Virus record (IMG/VR): IMGVR_UViG_3300008738_000013
Coordinates: 1-31,724 of that record
Origin: a virus
Reading direction: 5' to 3' (one strand)
Length of the DNA: 31,724 nucleotides
The notes below the pieces were generated by a model. The model had not been told where the DNA came from and ran no database searches. It saw only the letters and a list, made by a program, of their open reading frames with translations. Below, one piece after another: positions 1-8,447 of the stretch. Each line of letters opens with the position of its first letter. The stretch's first letter is position 1. The position numbers were made by a program, and so were the translations under genes.

Positions 1-1227
1 TAACCCTGCTATCTGGCTTTCATATCCTCCTACATCCTTTTGGAATCCTTCTTGACCAAACTGTTCCCTAACTTCACCTAAATCTTTAGCTCCCGCTTCA
101 AAACCTTCCTGACCAGCTTTAGCGGCATCTACCATGCCCTGACCAGTTACCCCCTTATATCCTTCACCTATTCCTTTAAGAGCTTCTGCACCTTTACCTG
201 CCGCATCTGTATATTTTATACCTTCTCCTTGAAGAAACTTTTCTCCTTCATCTCCTCTAGTCTTTGCCTCTCCTGCCATTGTATCAAATTTAGATTGATA
301 CCCTGCCAGTTTTGTTGCATCTTTACCAAACTCACCAGTTACACCTTTAGCTTCAGCACCAAGACCTTTAGCTTCTCCTTTATATCCTTCATATTCTCCA
401 AGTCTTTTAGCCCTTTCAGACTTGCGATAATTTTGCATCCTCCTATCTGCGGCTTCTTTCTGTCTCGCCGCTTCACCCCCTTTATATTCATCATACTGTC
501 GTTGTAACTGGTTATACTGAGCTTGAGATACTCCGGGTGGAGGCCCAGTTGGATGTGTTCCTCCAGTTCCACCACTCTCACCGCCTCTAGCCGCTACAGC
601 ATCTCCATGTGCGCTACCTGTTTTGTATTGAGAGCCGCCTCCGCCGCCTCCTACAGTACTAAAACCAGCCCTTCCCGGCCCTCTTGCGGCATTAGCCGCT
701 TGTGCTTGGCTTCTTTTGTATGCGGCACCAGCACCTTCATCCGATCCCGGCCCTCCATGCGACCATCCTCCACCTCTTGACATATTACTCTTGTCTCCTC
801 TATTTGCCTTTCTATTCCCTGTTCCTAAATTTGTTGATCCGTATTTCTTTGGTGAACTCGTTTTCCTTGTCTTCGGCCCTTTATAATTTTCAGGTCTAGC
901 AAAACTAGGCACACCATACTCAGTCATTTCACCAGAACCACCTGCTTCTCTTAGCATCTGCATCTCTTCAGGATTAACATATGCTAATGTTTCCATTTCA
1001 CCACCTTGAGAAGGTTCATACTCTTTTGGTATTTCCATCATCCTCTGCTTATCTTGTTGCATACGATTATATGCAGACATCTTATCCACCATACCCTGTT
1101 CTTGTGCTTGGTCTGCTTGCATCTCCTGTCCCAATTGTTGACGGAACTGTTGTTGTTCTGGTGATATTGGTTTTTTCTTGGCATTACGTTTTGCCAATCC
1201 CATAAATCCCGGTTCTCTTTTCATCAT
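1..1227 (-). CDS. Virion-associated Gly/Ala-rich protein, partial (C-terminus beyond left edge)
   Basis: The frame is open from an ATG at 1227 to the first base of the window, 409 codons without a stop, so the gene is truncated. A second ATG follows at 1224. The N-terminus is basic (MMKREPGFMGLAKRN), followed by a Gln/Met-rich helical stretch. A segment with GGSGEMTEYGVPSFARPE resembles openings I recall from small virion proteins of marine phages. A Gly/Ser/Arg-rich linker comes next, then a long part rich in Gly, Lys, Glu and Ala with loose repeats (GYKGEAKGLG, GEGYKGVTGQG). The start lies 1 base past the stop of the upstream tail gene. Position after the tail hub would suit an internal or ejected virion protein, but that role is inference only. 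Confidence 0.8.
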   Translation of the reverse strand, partial: MMKREPGFMGLAKRNAKKKPISPEQQQFRQQLGQEMQADQAQEQGMVDKMSAYNRMQQDKQRMMEIPKEYEPSQGGEMETLAYVNPEEMQMLREAGGSGEMTEYGVPSFARPENYKGPKTRKTSSPKKYGSTNLGTGNRKANRGDKSNMSRGGGWSHGGPGSDEGAGAAYKRSQAQAANAARGPGRAGFSTVGGGGGGSQYKTGSAHGDAVAARGGESGGTGGTHPTGPPPGVSQAQYNQLQRQYDEYKGGEAARQKEAADRRMQNYRKSERAKRLGEYEGYKGEAKGLGAEAKGVTGEFGKDATKLAGYQSKFDTMAGEAKTRGDEGEKFLQGEGIKYTDAAGKGAEALKGIGEGYKGVTGQGMVDAAKAGQEGFEAGAKDLGEVREQFGQEGFQKDVGGYESQIAGL

Positions 1228-1228
1228 A

Positions 1229-2032
1229 TTACTGCCCCTGTGGTGTAGGTTGTTGAGGTTGCTCCACATCTAATAGAGTCTGATCTGTTTCTAATAATGC
1301 TATATCTCCATCTCCATCCGTCTGTATCCATTGGAGTACCTGACCAGATGAGTTAGCAGGAAAATAGTCCTTATGTGTCTTATACCCTCCATCTTGTGGT
1401 ATTACTACTTCTGGAAGCCACTCTTTAGATAGTTGCTCGCCGTCCATAAAAAGGGCTAACTCCACCTCTCCTTGATAAGTGACTTGGTATTCTGTGTGTG
1501 ACTTAAGCCCTTTGTAATATTTAACTGGCAGTGCCACTGGTCTTGAGGATAGAATTTGACCTTTCTGAACAGAAGATATAACTTGTTCAAGATGGGGGAT
1601 ATACCCATAAGTCAGGGGAGGGAAATAAACCTTTATTGTATCTTGATTCCTTCCATTTCTTGGTATTAGAGAAACAGTTTTGTCAATGTTGTTATTTGGT
1701 TTTACTGACTCTTCGTCCATGAACATTTTAATTTGTATATTTTTATTAAAAGTTATTTCATAGTAATGGAATAATGTATTATCCTTAAAACTCCCCTCTG
1801 GTTGTGCTTCAAACTGGTATCGTGTTATATCTGTTAAGTCAGAAGTCATCTGAGCTACATATCCATGTGCTCCTTTAGGTAGAGATATTCTCCTTGTCTG
1901 TCGTACAAGATGTTCCGGTAGCGTCTTTCCTGTTGGTGACAAAATGTTATTGCCATCTATTGTAACCTTAATTGTAGGCTTCCCTAGATATTCTATTAAT
2001 AATGCCTGAAATACTTGTCTTTCTTTTATCAT
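1229..2032 (-). CDS. Tail protein made of three tandem beta modules
   Basis: 267 aa. I do not recognise a named family. It can be read as three diverged copies of one module at roughly residues 12-79, 85-168 and 172-255. Each has a beta strand pair like TYQGEVELALFMDGEQL, a variable middle, then a segment like YFPPLTYGYIPHL and a closing strand. The C-terminus of the 1035-aa tail hub encoded just upstream ends in the same module (TYTGTPTVLVKVDSVEKI, then YFPAMTEGHIPH). The C-terminal tail is Gln/Pro-rich. Its start overlaps the preceding 70-aa gene by 4 bases (ATGA), so it is probably translated by coupling. A structural role next to the tail hub is likely; receptor binding or hub decoration are both possible. 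Confidence 0.85.
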   Translation of the reverse strand: MIKERQVFQALLIEYLGKPTIKVTIDGNNILSPTGKTLPEHLVRQTRRISLPKGAHGYVAQMTSDLTDITRYQFEAQPEGSFKDNTLFHYYEITFNKNIQIKMFMDEESVKPNNNIDKTVSLIPRNGRNQDTIKVYFPPLTYGYIPHLEQVISSVQKGQILSSRPVALPVKYYKGLKSHTEYQVTYQGEVELALFMDGEQLSKEWLPEVVIPQDGGYKTHKDYFPANSSGQVLQWIQTDGDGDIALLETDQTLLDVEQPQQPTPQGQ

Positions 2033-2241
2033 GCGATTGTCCCAAGCTGGAGCGATATTTCTGCCGCCTGAACAATTTCTACTTCTTCAAGTTTTTCTAC
2101 ACGGCTTATTAAGGTTTCAATTTTATCATTAAGTTTTCTTGTATTGTCAAACAATTGCCTTAATGTTTCTCTAAGAACTTCATCCTCTATATTAAAATAA
2201 ATGTCTGAGTCTGACATTCCTGTACTTGGTATTACTGCCAT
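2029..2241 (-). CDS. Small coiled-coil protein between tail genes
   Basis: 70 aa. The middle (VLRETLRQLFDNTRKLNDKI, continuing to about residue 55) has heptad-like spacing of Leu/Ile and should form a coiled coil. There is no signal peptide or membrane segment. It sits in a tight tail cluster: its ATG overlaps the stop of the 1035-aa gene by 1 base (TAATG), and its stop overlaps the next start by 4 bases. An oligomerising linker or chaperone for the neighbouring tail proteins is a guess from context. Confidence 0.8.
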   Translation of the reverse strand: MAVIPSTGMSDSDIYFNIEDEVLRETLRQLFDNTRKLNDKIETLISRVEKLEEVEIVQAAEISLQLGTIA

Positions 2242-5200
2242 TATATAACCTCCGCATCAAAAACTGAACCAGAAATTCGACTTGTTTCTGTTTCATCTGT
2301 AGTAATATGAGGTATATGCCCTTCTGTCATTGCCGGAAAGTAAAGAATTGCTGTTCCTGTATTACCTGTTCCGGGGTCGTTTAAGGTTGTGGCACTTATT
2401 TTTTCAACTGAATCTACCTTAACAAGCACGGTTGGCGTTCCTGTGTAAGTTAAGGTAACAAAGTTAAATCTTTTCTTTTGTTGTTCTGCAAGATTATCAT
2501 ACTTGATTGAAACGGACGCTATCTTACCTGTACAATTAACAAACTCAATACTAGCCCTATTTGCCACCTTCGCTGAAGATATAGAGAGTGCTCTATTAAA
2601 TTCAGGGATAACTGAGGGGTAACTATATGTGTCTATTAATGAACCGTCACATTTAATATTGACAGTGCCAGAAAAGTCTGAACCTGTTACGTATACTGTA
2701 TAGTATGCCTTTTCTGCGGTAATATTACCACCAGTAAAATCCCTAGTTTCAAATGAAAATTTATTAGCTGTAAGTGCCCCACCTATATAACCAGCCTCAG
2801 AATATAATTTATTGTTTACACCCCTGTAATGTAAGTTAGTTGCTTTGTTTGTTGTAACACAAATTTTAGGGGTATCCCTCATATCAACTTTCCAACCATC
2901 ACTTGCAGGGGCTAGTAGATAATATGTATCATTTACGACCCCAGCTACATTCTCTGAAAAGGTTGCACTTGGTTTTGTAAAGGATTGAAGAAGTCTATCT
3001 GTTAATACAGTCACATTTCTTCCATCAAAAAAACATAACCCAGAATGAGAAACATACATTATTGAATCCTTGATTTTAGCAATTGTCTTACTCGCTCCTA
3101 CAGGACAACCATGTACAGTTGGTACCTGTACTTTTCTCATTTCATTATGAGCATTACCATATACACGGAACACACTATATTCAGTAAAGACAGCCGCTTC
3201 TCCTCCTCTTGATATTATTCCTGTAATTTGGGCATCAAAGTCTAAATATCCATCTATTGAAAAGTTATTAGGGCTTGCATAATTACTTATGTACAACCTC
3301 TTATCCACAGCCCCTAGAAAAAAGTTATTAAATTCAGTAAGATACTGTAGGTTATACGGAATAACGGATGGATCACTTATAGGCTCTATCTCTATTAATG
3401 CTCGTGGAGGAATAAAGTCTATGTAAGAACCACACCCATCATGAGACCCGACTCCGTCATCGCCTGTAACGGTTGTTGCATCCACGTTGGTACTGGCAAA
3501 TATATATTCCCTTGTATCATCACTATATGGTGAGCCTGTTACAGTATCTATAGCATCTGATGTGAATTTAACTACAAAGTGAAGGTCTATATTGTGAGAG
3601 GCACTACCTCCATATAATTTATGTACTGTGCTTACATCAGAAAAAAAAGAAGTTTCCCCTTGATAACTAACTGGTTCGACTACCGCAGTACCAGTACAAT
3701 TACCTGTGATTGTAACAGTAGGTACTGATTCATACCCACTTCCTTTTTCTGTAATAATAATATTAGAAACTGAGGCTCCTGTTAAAACTGCGGTAGCTGT
3801 GGCCTGTTTCCCTCCTGAACCAGAGGGGGCCGCTATCGTTACAGTTGGAGCGGAAGAGTAACTGTTATTTGTTCCTCCAATAGTGATACTGGAAATTGAC
3901 TTTGAAGAGTACGCCCTTCGTGCGGTTCCATCTCCATATCCGAACCACTTAACCTTCCATTCTGCTCCAGTTGGTTTTCCAGCTACCTGAACAGCTATAT
4001 CATTAGTACTCGTGGCTACATCTACAGATAGTGGGGTTCCATCAGTTTCAGAGGTAAGATATATATCTTCTACCTTCTTTACTACAGTTGATGTTCCTCC
4101 TACACGATATAAAGCAAACTTACCATAAAGTTGAGAGTTTGCGTCTTTCTTTCCAATCTTGTGTTTTACTATTATTGGTATGTTTACACTATTTGCATCA
4201 TTACCAATATTACCCACACTTAAATCTGTAGATGAAAGTTTTGATATTCCTCCCTCTACACCAGTAGCTTCATCAAATCTGGCTATACCATACTGAAAAG
4301 GTATAGGAAAGTTTTCTGTGCGGAATGCTTTGGAGTGGTGACTTGTTATATTTGCAGGTCTATTATCTGGTAAGTCATCAACGGATACAAAGGTAGGGTC
4401 TGGTCTTGGAACTTCTAGTGGGTATACATTACCTAGTATCCCATCTATTAATCTTACTGGGGCAGTATGTACCGTAAGAGAAACACTTGAACCACTTGCA
4501 GTTGCTACTTTATTAAGTGTAACAATACTAGTTCCATAGTTTATAGATTCTATGGTTGTATCTTTAGCAATCCCTGTACCAGTAAACTTATCATTCACCA
4601 TAACTTTAACAGCATCAGCCGCAGTAAGTTGAACCGCAGTTGATCCACTTGTAACAGTAGTGGCTGTAATTGAGAAGGAATCTCGGCCCATATACAAATC
4701 ATCGCTGTACTCTGCAAATGAGGAAACAGAACCAAGACTTAATTCTGTGTCATTGATTGAAACTATTACTTCTACAGAGTGTGTCCCTGAACCTGTGTTT
4801 GTAATATTAACAATAGAGCCTTCGTTTGCTGAAGATACCGTGAGGGTAGTTGAAGAAGGGGTTGTAAGAACGTAGTAATCTGTATCTACTGATAAACCAG
4901 CAGGGAGGGTTCCTGTTGAAGTAAATCTTATAATATTATTAGGATCAACATCAGCTAGTCCGTGGGCGGTACTTGTGGTAATTACATTTGTTCCTGTATT
5001 AACAGTAAAGGTAGGAGTTGTACCTATTTGGTAGATACCTGTTTCTTTGATAAAAAGGGGGTTACCTAAATCTGTATTACTTGCTACTGTACTTGAAGCT
5101 CCTGCTTGTATTACAGTTATTGGATATGAGGTTTGACCACCTACTCCGTCCGTGCTAACCCAAGATAATCCTTTTTCATAGTAGAATTGCTTACCGCCTC

Positions 5201-5348
5201 CGTCTCCTCCTATACCTGTGTCAGGCCGTATATCTCCATGAGAAAAATCCACATTGGTTGCGGCTTGCACCATATTCTCTGGCAATTTGTGCGCTGGTAT
5301 CCGTGTGTTCAAGCCTCCAGTAAAATCTGTTTGTCTGTCTAAAGCCAT
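2241..5348 (-). CDS. Large tail hub / nozzle-like protein (T7 gp12 / P22 gp10 type)
   Basis: 1035 aa. The opening (DFTGGLNTRIPAHKLPEN, then a VDF-x-HGDIRPDTG stretch) resembles the start of T7 gp12-like tail tubular B and P22 gp10-like proteins. About two thirds in there is beta-propeller-like sequence: LYISNYASPNNFSIDGYLDF, GGEAAVFTEYSVFRVYGNA and SHSGLCFFDGRNVTVLTDRL. Inserted beta domains precede it: an FCCH-like segment (NVITTSTAHGLADVD), a segment with FTGTGIAKDTTIESI, and two copies of a Y-x-S-x-PTVTI repeat. The last 60 or so residues match the module of the 267-aa neighbour. Together with the adaptor at 16649-17671 this implies a short tail. Family assignment is by eye; a distant relative is possible. 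Confidence 0.8.
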   Translation of the reverse strand: MALDRQTDFTGGLNTRIPAHKLPENMVQAATNVDFSHGDIRPDTGIGGDGGGKQFYYEKGLSWVSTDGVGGQTSYPITVIQAGASSTVASNTDLGNPLFIKETGIYQIGTTPTFTVNTGTNVITTSTAHGLADVDPNNIIRFTSTGTLPAGLSVDTDYYVLTTPSSTTLTVSSANEGSIVNITNTGSGTHSVEVIVSINDTELSLGSVSSFAEYSDDLYMGRDSFSITATTVTSGSTAVQLTAADAVKVMVNDKFTGTGIAKDTTIESINYGTSIVTLNKVATASGSSVSLTVHTAPVRLIDGILGNVYPLEVPRPDPTFVSVDDLPDNRPANITSHHSKAFRTENFPIPFQYGIARFDEATGVEGGISKLSSTDLSVGNIGNDANSVNIPIIVKHKIGKKDANSQLYGKFALYRVGGTSTVVKKVEDIYLTSETDGTPLSVDVATSTNDIAVQVAGKPTGAEWKVKWFGYGDGTARRAYSSKSISSITIGGTNNSYSSAPTVTIAAPSGSGGKQATATAVLTGASVSNIIITEKGSGYESVPTVTITGNCTGTAVVEPVSYQGETSFFSDVSTVHKLYGGSASHNIDLHFVVKFTSDAIDTVTGSPYSDDTREYIFASTNVDATTVTGDDGVGSHDGCGSYIDFIPPRALIEIEPISDPSVIPYNLQYLTEFNNFFLGAVDKRLYISNYASPNNFSIDGYLDFDAQITGIISRGGEAAVFTEYSVFRVYGNAHNEMRKVQVPTVHGCPVGASKTIAKIKDSIMYVSHSGLCFFDGRNVTVLTDRLLQSFTKPSATFSENVAGVVNDTYYLLAPASDGWKVDMRDTPKICVTTNKATNLHYRGVNNKLYSEAGYIGGALTANKFSFETRDFTGGNITAEKAYYTVYVTGSDFSGTVNIKCDGSLIDTYSYPSVIPEFNRALSISSAKVANRASIEFVNCTGKIASVSIKYDNLAEQQKKRFNFVTLTYTGTPTVLVKVDSVEKISATTLNDPGTGNTGTAILYFPAMTEGHIPHITTDETETSRISGSVFDAEVI

Positions 5349-5351
5349 TCA

Positions 5352-6503
5352 TCAAACTTTTATAATGTAATTGACTGCGATTATTGGTGATAGATTATTA
5401 TGCGCTGTTCCCCCACCTGTATTTGTTGTGGTTATTGTATGTGAGTGAGAGTCATTAGCAATTGTTATTGCAGGGCTATTAAATGTTATAGCAGTGTTGG
5501 TCGTTGTTGTTGTATTCGTTGTACTCTGACTATTTGTTGTCATAGCTGGTAATTCATGCGTATGGGGCATGGGGTGAGTGTGAGTAGACTCAGGTAGTAT
5601 ATCAGCACATCTACTAAGACTAGGCTCATCAGGAGAAGAATCAAAGGCCGCCATTGTGTGCTGACCGTCTCTCTTCATCAGCTTATCAAAATCACCATTA
5701 TCATGGTTGTGAGGTGAACCAGCGCCTGTATTAGCTGTGCTAACTCCTCCAGTATCAGTTGCTGGGGTACCGTGTGTGTGAGCATATGCGTGTACGTGGT
5801 CTGGTACATTAGCAGTAATAGCCGCTAATGACGCTGTAGCACCTGTAGCGCTATCCTGACTAGTTGCACCGTGTAAGTGGGCAGGAATTTGTGCTGTAGT
5901 TAAAACGTGGTTTTCTGCACCAGTTGTATCGCCTAATGTTCTTACAGAGAGGGCGGCACTATCTGCGCCATTACCTATCGAAGTAGCCGCTCCTGTTCCC
6001 ACACCTACTGGTGACCTTGATCTGAAATCAGGAACCTTTACTGTGTTTGTTCCCCATGCGGCTGAACTTGAATTACCAAAATCACTTGTTGCTTTCAGTA
6101 AATTAAAAAGCGATTGATAATCATTACCCTTGCCATCTGAGTTATAGTGAGTACCTCCATTACCAGAGGTTTCACTTATGGTATCACCGTTACAATATAA
6201 CCATCCAGTAGGAGGGGCATTCCCAGCGGCATTACCTGCATACATCCGTATTTCACCAGTAAATCCAGAGAAATTATTAAAACCACTAACGGTAGAAGTT
6301 AAGGTAAGTGTGTCTGTAGAAGCGTTGCCTATTACTGAGTTACCATTTAAGGTGGCTACGCCAGAGACAGTTAATGTACCATCTACAGTTAACCCCTTTG
6401 TACTTGTGGTTTGAAGGTTAGTATTTTCATTAGATTCAAGTACTAAATTAGCTGTACCTGTATTACTAATGTGACGGATTTCATTTACTTTTAGTGTACT
6501 CAT
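5352..6503 (-). CDS. Tail fibre / collar-domain protein with His-x-His motifs (copy 1)
   Basis: 383 aa. The N-terminus (MSTLKVNEIRHISNTGTANL and following) with short GLTVDGTLTVSGVATLNG beta repeats is typical of marine phage fibres. A phage tail collar domain follows: GEIRMYAGNAAGNAPPTGWL, then YCNGDTIS, and later VKVPDFRSRSPVG. The C-terminal half carries many H-x-H motifs (HVHAYAHTHG, STHTHPMPHTHE, DSHSHT). In T4 gp37 such histidines bind iron and hold a trimeric needle together. It ends in NLSPIIAVNYIIKV, the usual end of collar fibres. The ATG overlaps the stop of a 27-aa basic ORF (ATGA). Likely a receptor-binding fibre; the window has a second, different one at 9841-10635. Confidence 0.88.
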   Translation of the reverse strand: MSTLKVNEIRHISNTGTANLVLESNENTNLQTTSTKGLTVDGTLTVSGVATLNGNSVIGNASTDTLTLTSTVSGFNNFSGFTGEIRMYAGNAAGNAPPTGWLYCNGDTISETSGNGGTHYNSDGKGNDYQSLFNLLKATSDFGNSSSAAWGTNTVKVPDFRSRSPVGVGTGAATSIGNGADSAALSVRTLGDTTGAENHVLTTAQIPAHLHGATSQDSATGATASLAAITANVPDHVHAYAHTHGTPATDTGGVSTANTGAGSPHNHDNGDFDKLMKRDGQHTMAAFDSSPDEPSLSRCADILPESTHTHPMPHTHELPAMTTNSQSTTNTTTTTNTAITFNSPAITIANDSHSHTITTTNTGGGTAHNNLSPIIAVNYIIKV

Positions 6504-6583
6504 TGTTCTCTATTCTTTTCTTTTAGTTTCCGTTTATCCCTGTAGGGATTGCCGTTCCCAGTTCTAGCCTTCTTCTTAGCCAT
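6500..6583 (-). CDS. Very small basic peptide (27 aa)
   Basis: MAKKKARTGNGNPYRDKRKL plus seven more residues. It fills the only gap between the M15 peptidase and the collar fibre, overlapping the first by 8 bases and the second by 4 (ATGA). A weak SD-like AAGGG lies about 10 bases upstream. Short lysine/arginine-rich peptides of this kind are frequent in phage genomes. No function can be assigned. The neat overlaps are the main reason to list it. Confidence 0.5.
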   Translation of the reverse strand: MAKKKARTGNGNPYRDKRKLKEKNREQ

Positions 6584-7040
6584 TAGTACGTAGCCCTTTT
6601 TTGTACAATGTTTTGCCCTTTTCCTTGACCGCAGTTAATATTTGTCCTCTATTGCCTAATCTATTAAATGAACAATGTACCCATCCGTCTCTTGGGTCTT
6701 TACCCGGATATTCTAAGATTAACTGGTCAAACTCTAAATTTGCTTCTATCCAATCTGCTAGTTTATAGTTACTGACTGAACTAGTTTCAAAATCAGCCGC
6801 TTCTCCCTTAGTATGCTGGCTCTTATCTCCTGAACCTATTGCACGGTTTAAAGCTAACACCCTCAGCCCTGAATTAATATTAATAGGGCCAAACTTATCT
6901 CTACAGGGTTGAAGTATCTTTGCTGTCAGTACAGCCAAGTTAATCAGTTGTTCTTGATTAGGGCTGTTATCTATCCCCTTTCTTATAGCTGTCTGACTAG
7001 CGGTTAGTTCTCGTAGTGCAAAGTTCTTACTTAATTGCAT
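6576..7040 (-). CDS. M15-family peptidase (D-Ala-D-Ala carboxypeptidase-like), second copy
   Basis: 154 aa. It has the M15_3 pattern: FALRELTASQTA near the N-terminus, the SGLRVLALNRAIG segment, SQHTKGEAADF with zinc ligands His76 and Asp83, and WVHCSF with His122. It should cleave peptide cross-bridges of peptidoglycan, as an endolysin or a virion-associated lysin. No signal peptide is seen. The start overlaps the stop of the upstream 62-aa gene (TGATG). It lies at the tail-gene side of the lysis region, and a second, quite different M15 protein is encoded at 8432-8779. Confidence 0.88.
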   Translation of the reverse strand: MQLSKNFALRELTASQTAIRKGIDNSPNQEQLINLAVLTAKILQPCRDKFGPININSGLRVLALNRAIGSGDKSQHTKGEAADFETSSVSNYKLADWIEANLEFDQLILEYPGKDPRDGWVHCSFNRLGNRGQILTAVKEKGKTLYKKGLRTNG

Positions 7041-7228
7041 CAGCTAAATAATTCTTTCATAGACTTGAATGGATTATCTGGCATTTCCTCGACCACAGCA
7101 TCCAATAACATCATCTGCTTCTCACTAAGATTTTCATTTATAGCCTTTTGCACATGCTCGACTGCCAAGTCTTGTGCCTTGTCTACTACTAAACTTTGAA
7201 TAACATTAATTAGTAAAGCTGGATTCAT
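7040..7228 (-). CDS. Small helical protein in lysis region
   Basis: 62 aa. I chose the ATG at 7228 (MNPALLINVIQSLVVDKAQD) because GGAG lies 6 bases upstream. A longer frame back to 7306 would overlap the upstream gene by 100 bases without a better start. The protein is predicted to be all helical and acidic toward the C-terminus (VVEEMPDNPFKSMKELFS). Similar small helical proteins next to holin genes occur in marine phages, but I cannot name a family. It overlaps the preceding holin-like gene by 23 bases. Confidence 0.75.
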   Translation of the reverse strand: MNPALLINVIQSLVVDKAQDLAVEHVQKAINENLSEKQMMLLDAVVEEMPDNPFKSMKELFS

Positions 7229-7505
7229 CTTCTTCTCCGTTTGTTGGTTTAGGTGGAGGCAGTAACTTATCTTCTGGTTCTTGGTGAAGATCACCGCCTG
7301 ATTCAAAATAGAACTTAGCTATACCAGCTAAAATGGGGATGAACGCCCCAATCAAAATGTTTAGTAGGTCTTTGGAGGATGAAGTCATTTCATCACTAGC
7401 TACTAACATCATGTGAACTATGTAGCTAAAGATTGTCATTGCAACTATTGCAATAGCAAACCTAGCATAAAACCTAATTAATTGAACTTTCTCATTAACT
7501 GACAT
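7206..7505 (-). CDS. Putative holin with two membrane segments
   Basis: 99 aa. Two hydrophobic segments are visible, at about residues 14-35 (FAIAIVAMTIFSYIVHMMLV) and 45-66 (DLLNILIGAFIPILAGIAKF), separated by a short polar loop. The C-terminal tail is charged and Pro-rich. The pattern GAFIPILAGIAKFYFESGGD is common in putative holins of aquatic phages. Neighbours on both sides are lysis-related. It would form the inner-membrane lesion that releases or activates the lysin. Assignment rests on topology and context, not on a firm family match. Confidence 0.7.
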   Translation of the reverse strand: MSVNEKVQLIRFYARFAIAIVAMTIFSYIVHMMLVASDEMTSSSKDLLNILIGAFIPILAGIAKFYFESGGDLHQEPEDKLLPPPKPTNGEEDESSFTN

Positions 7506-7509
7506 ATCT

Positions 7510-7809
7510 CTATGTTTGGTTTGTTATTTGATTAAGTAAGTTGTCCATAGATTTTGTGTTAGCCTCTAAGCTCGCCGCCATTTTATTAATAGCATCATTA
7601 CTTTGTTGTGCTAACGCAAATACTCTCGCATCATTGTCTGAATCCCTCTTGGTAAAATCGTCTATAATCCTTTGCCTCTCTTCTCTTCCTCTTGTAGCCG
7701 CATCCTCTGCCTTTACAAATTGAAATTTAATAAACCATAAAGCTAGTAAACTGTAAACAATTGGTGCTCCTAAATTTTGGACTAAGTCAATTATTTCCTT
7801 TGAGTTCAT
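7510..7809 (-). CDS. Single-pass membrane protein with coiled coil (holin-like or inner spanin-like)
   Basis: 99 aa. An N-terminal membrane segment (NLGAPIVYSLLALWFIKFQF, about residues 12-31) is followed by a charged coiled coil (REERQRIIDDFTKRDSDNDA and beyond) to the end. This topology fits small BhlA/UviB-type holin-like proteins, and also an Rz-type inner spanin. It starts inside the end of the 95-aa gene (23-base overlap). A lipoprotein that could be an outer partner lies one gene away at 8085-8447, but the two are not nested as classical Rz/Rz1 pairs are. Confidence 0.7.
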   Translation of the reverse strand: MNSKEIIDLVQNLGAPIVYSLLALWFIKFQFVKAEDAATRGREERQRIIDDFTKRDSDNDARVFALAQQSNDAINKMAASLEANTKSMDNLLNQITNQT

Positions 7810-8074
7810 CGGGTTCCTCCTTATCTTTGGGGTTTTTAGCTAATTCTTCCTCGTATTGTAATTTTACTTTATTAGCCCAATCGACTCCAAGATTAGAGTA
7901 ATTTTCATTCCAACGTGGAATTTCAAATATACCTCCATCTTCCTTATATAAGACCATCCTATTAGTGTCCTCATAGTATTTATGTCCTATAACCTCTAGA
8001 TGTTGCCATTCTCCTTTCTGTTCCTTCCAATTGAAAGTATAAACCGTGTATTCTTGTTTTTGTTCTTCTGCCAT
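7787..8074 (-). CDS. Conserved small protein, paralogue of the 73-aa protein at 8999-9220
   Basis: 95 aa, no known function. Its core matches the 73-aa protein about 1 kb upstream in the transcript: aromatic and Trp-rich start (YTFNWKEQKGEWQHL), then EVIGHKYYEDTNRMVLY, DGGIFEIPRW and LGVDWA. The shared signature is GHKY-x-ED-x-N-x-MVL, DGGI-x-EI-x-RW, LGVDWA. It differs by a polar N-terminus and an acidic, Lys-rich C-terminal tail. It is soluble by appearance. The two copies bracket the M15 lysin and lipoprotein genes, which suggests a local duplication. Confidence 0.8.
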   Translation of the reverse strand: MAEEQKQEYTVYTFNWKEQKGEWQHLEVIGHKYYEDTNRMVLYKEDGGIFEIPRWNENYSNLGVDWANKVKLQYEEELAKNPKDKEEPDELKGNN

Positions 8075-8084
8075 GTTGTCTCCA

Positions 8085-8447
8085 TTATAATGATGCAGGA
8101 TCAGCGAGTGCCTGTTCCTGCTGAAGTTTCATATTGCACTCGATTATTAAGTTCTTTGTTAGGTTTTTAAAAGATTCAACAGACTTATATTCAAGTTCTT
8201 TTGCATCCTTATATGTTCTCCTAACATAATCAGAATAGCAGTCACAATGTTTTATAAGAACAGGCACAGGAGTATAAGGATTTTTCTGTAAAAAGGCCTG
8301 TTGACATAATGTCCAGTATGACCGTATTTCTAATGTGGTAAAATTATTTGAGTATATTTTCTTCTCAATTTCTGGCTGAGGTTTACTTACACACCCAGTT
8401 AATAATGCCAATAATACTATAATTAATATTTTTATCTGTAACTCCAT
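8085..8447 (-). CDS. Phage lipoprotein in lysis region
   Basis: 120 aa. A signal peptide ends in a clear lipobox (IKILIIVLLALLTGC, acylated Cys19), followed by VSKPQPEIEKK. The mature part has four cysteines, including a CDC in HCDCYSDYVRR, and a helical C-terminal half (ESFKNLTKNLIIECNMKLQQ). Overlap with the end of the M15 lysin gene by 16 bases places it in the lysis cassette. An outer-membrane spanin-like role is plausible, but the protein is longer than Rz1-type spanins and not Pro-rich. A superinfection-exclusion lipoprotein is an alternative. Confidence 0.8.
   Translation of the reverse strand: MELQIKILIIVLLALLTGCVSKPQPEIEKKIYSNNFTTLEIRSYWTLCQQAFLQKNPYTPVPVLIKHCDCYSDYVRRTYKDAKELEYKSVESFKNLTKNLIIECNMKLQQEQALADPASL

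Noticed and set aside
7229-7306. Longer N-terminus for the 62-aa protein
   Set aside because: Would overlap the holin-like gene by about 100 bases; ATG 7228 has GGAG at good spacing.
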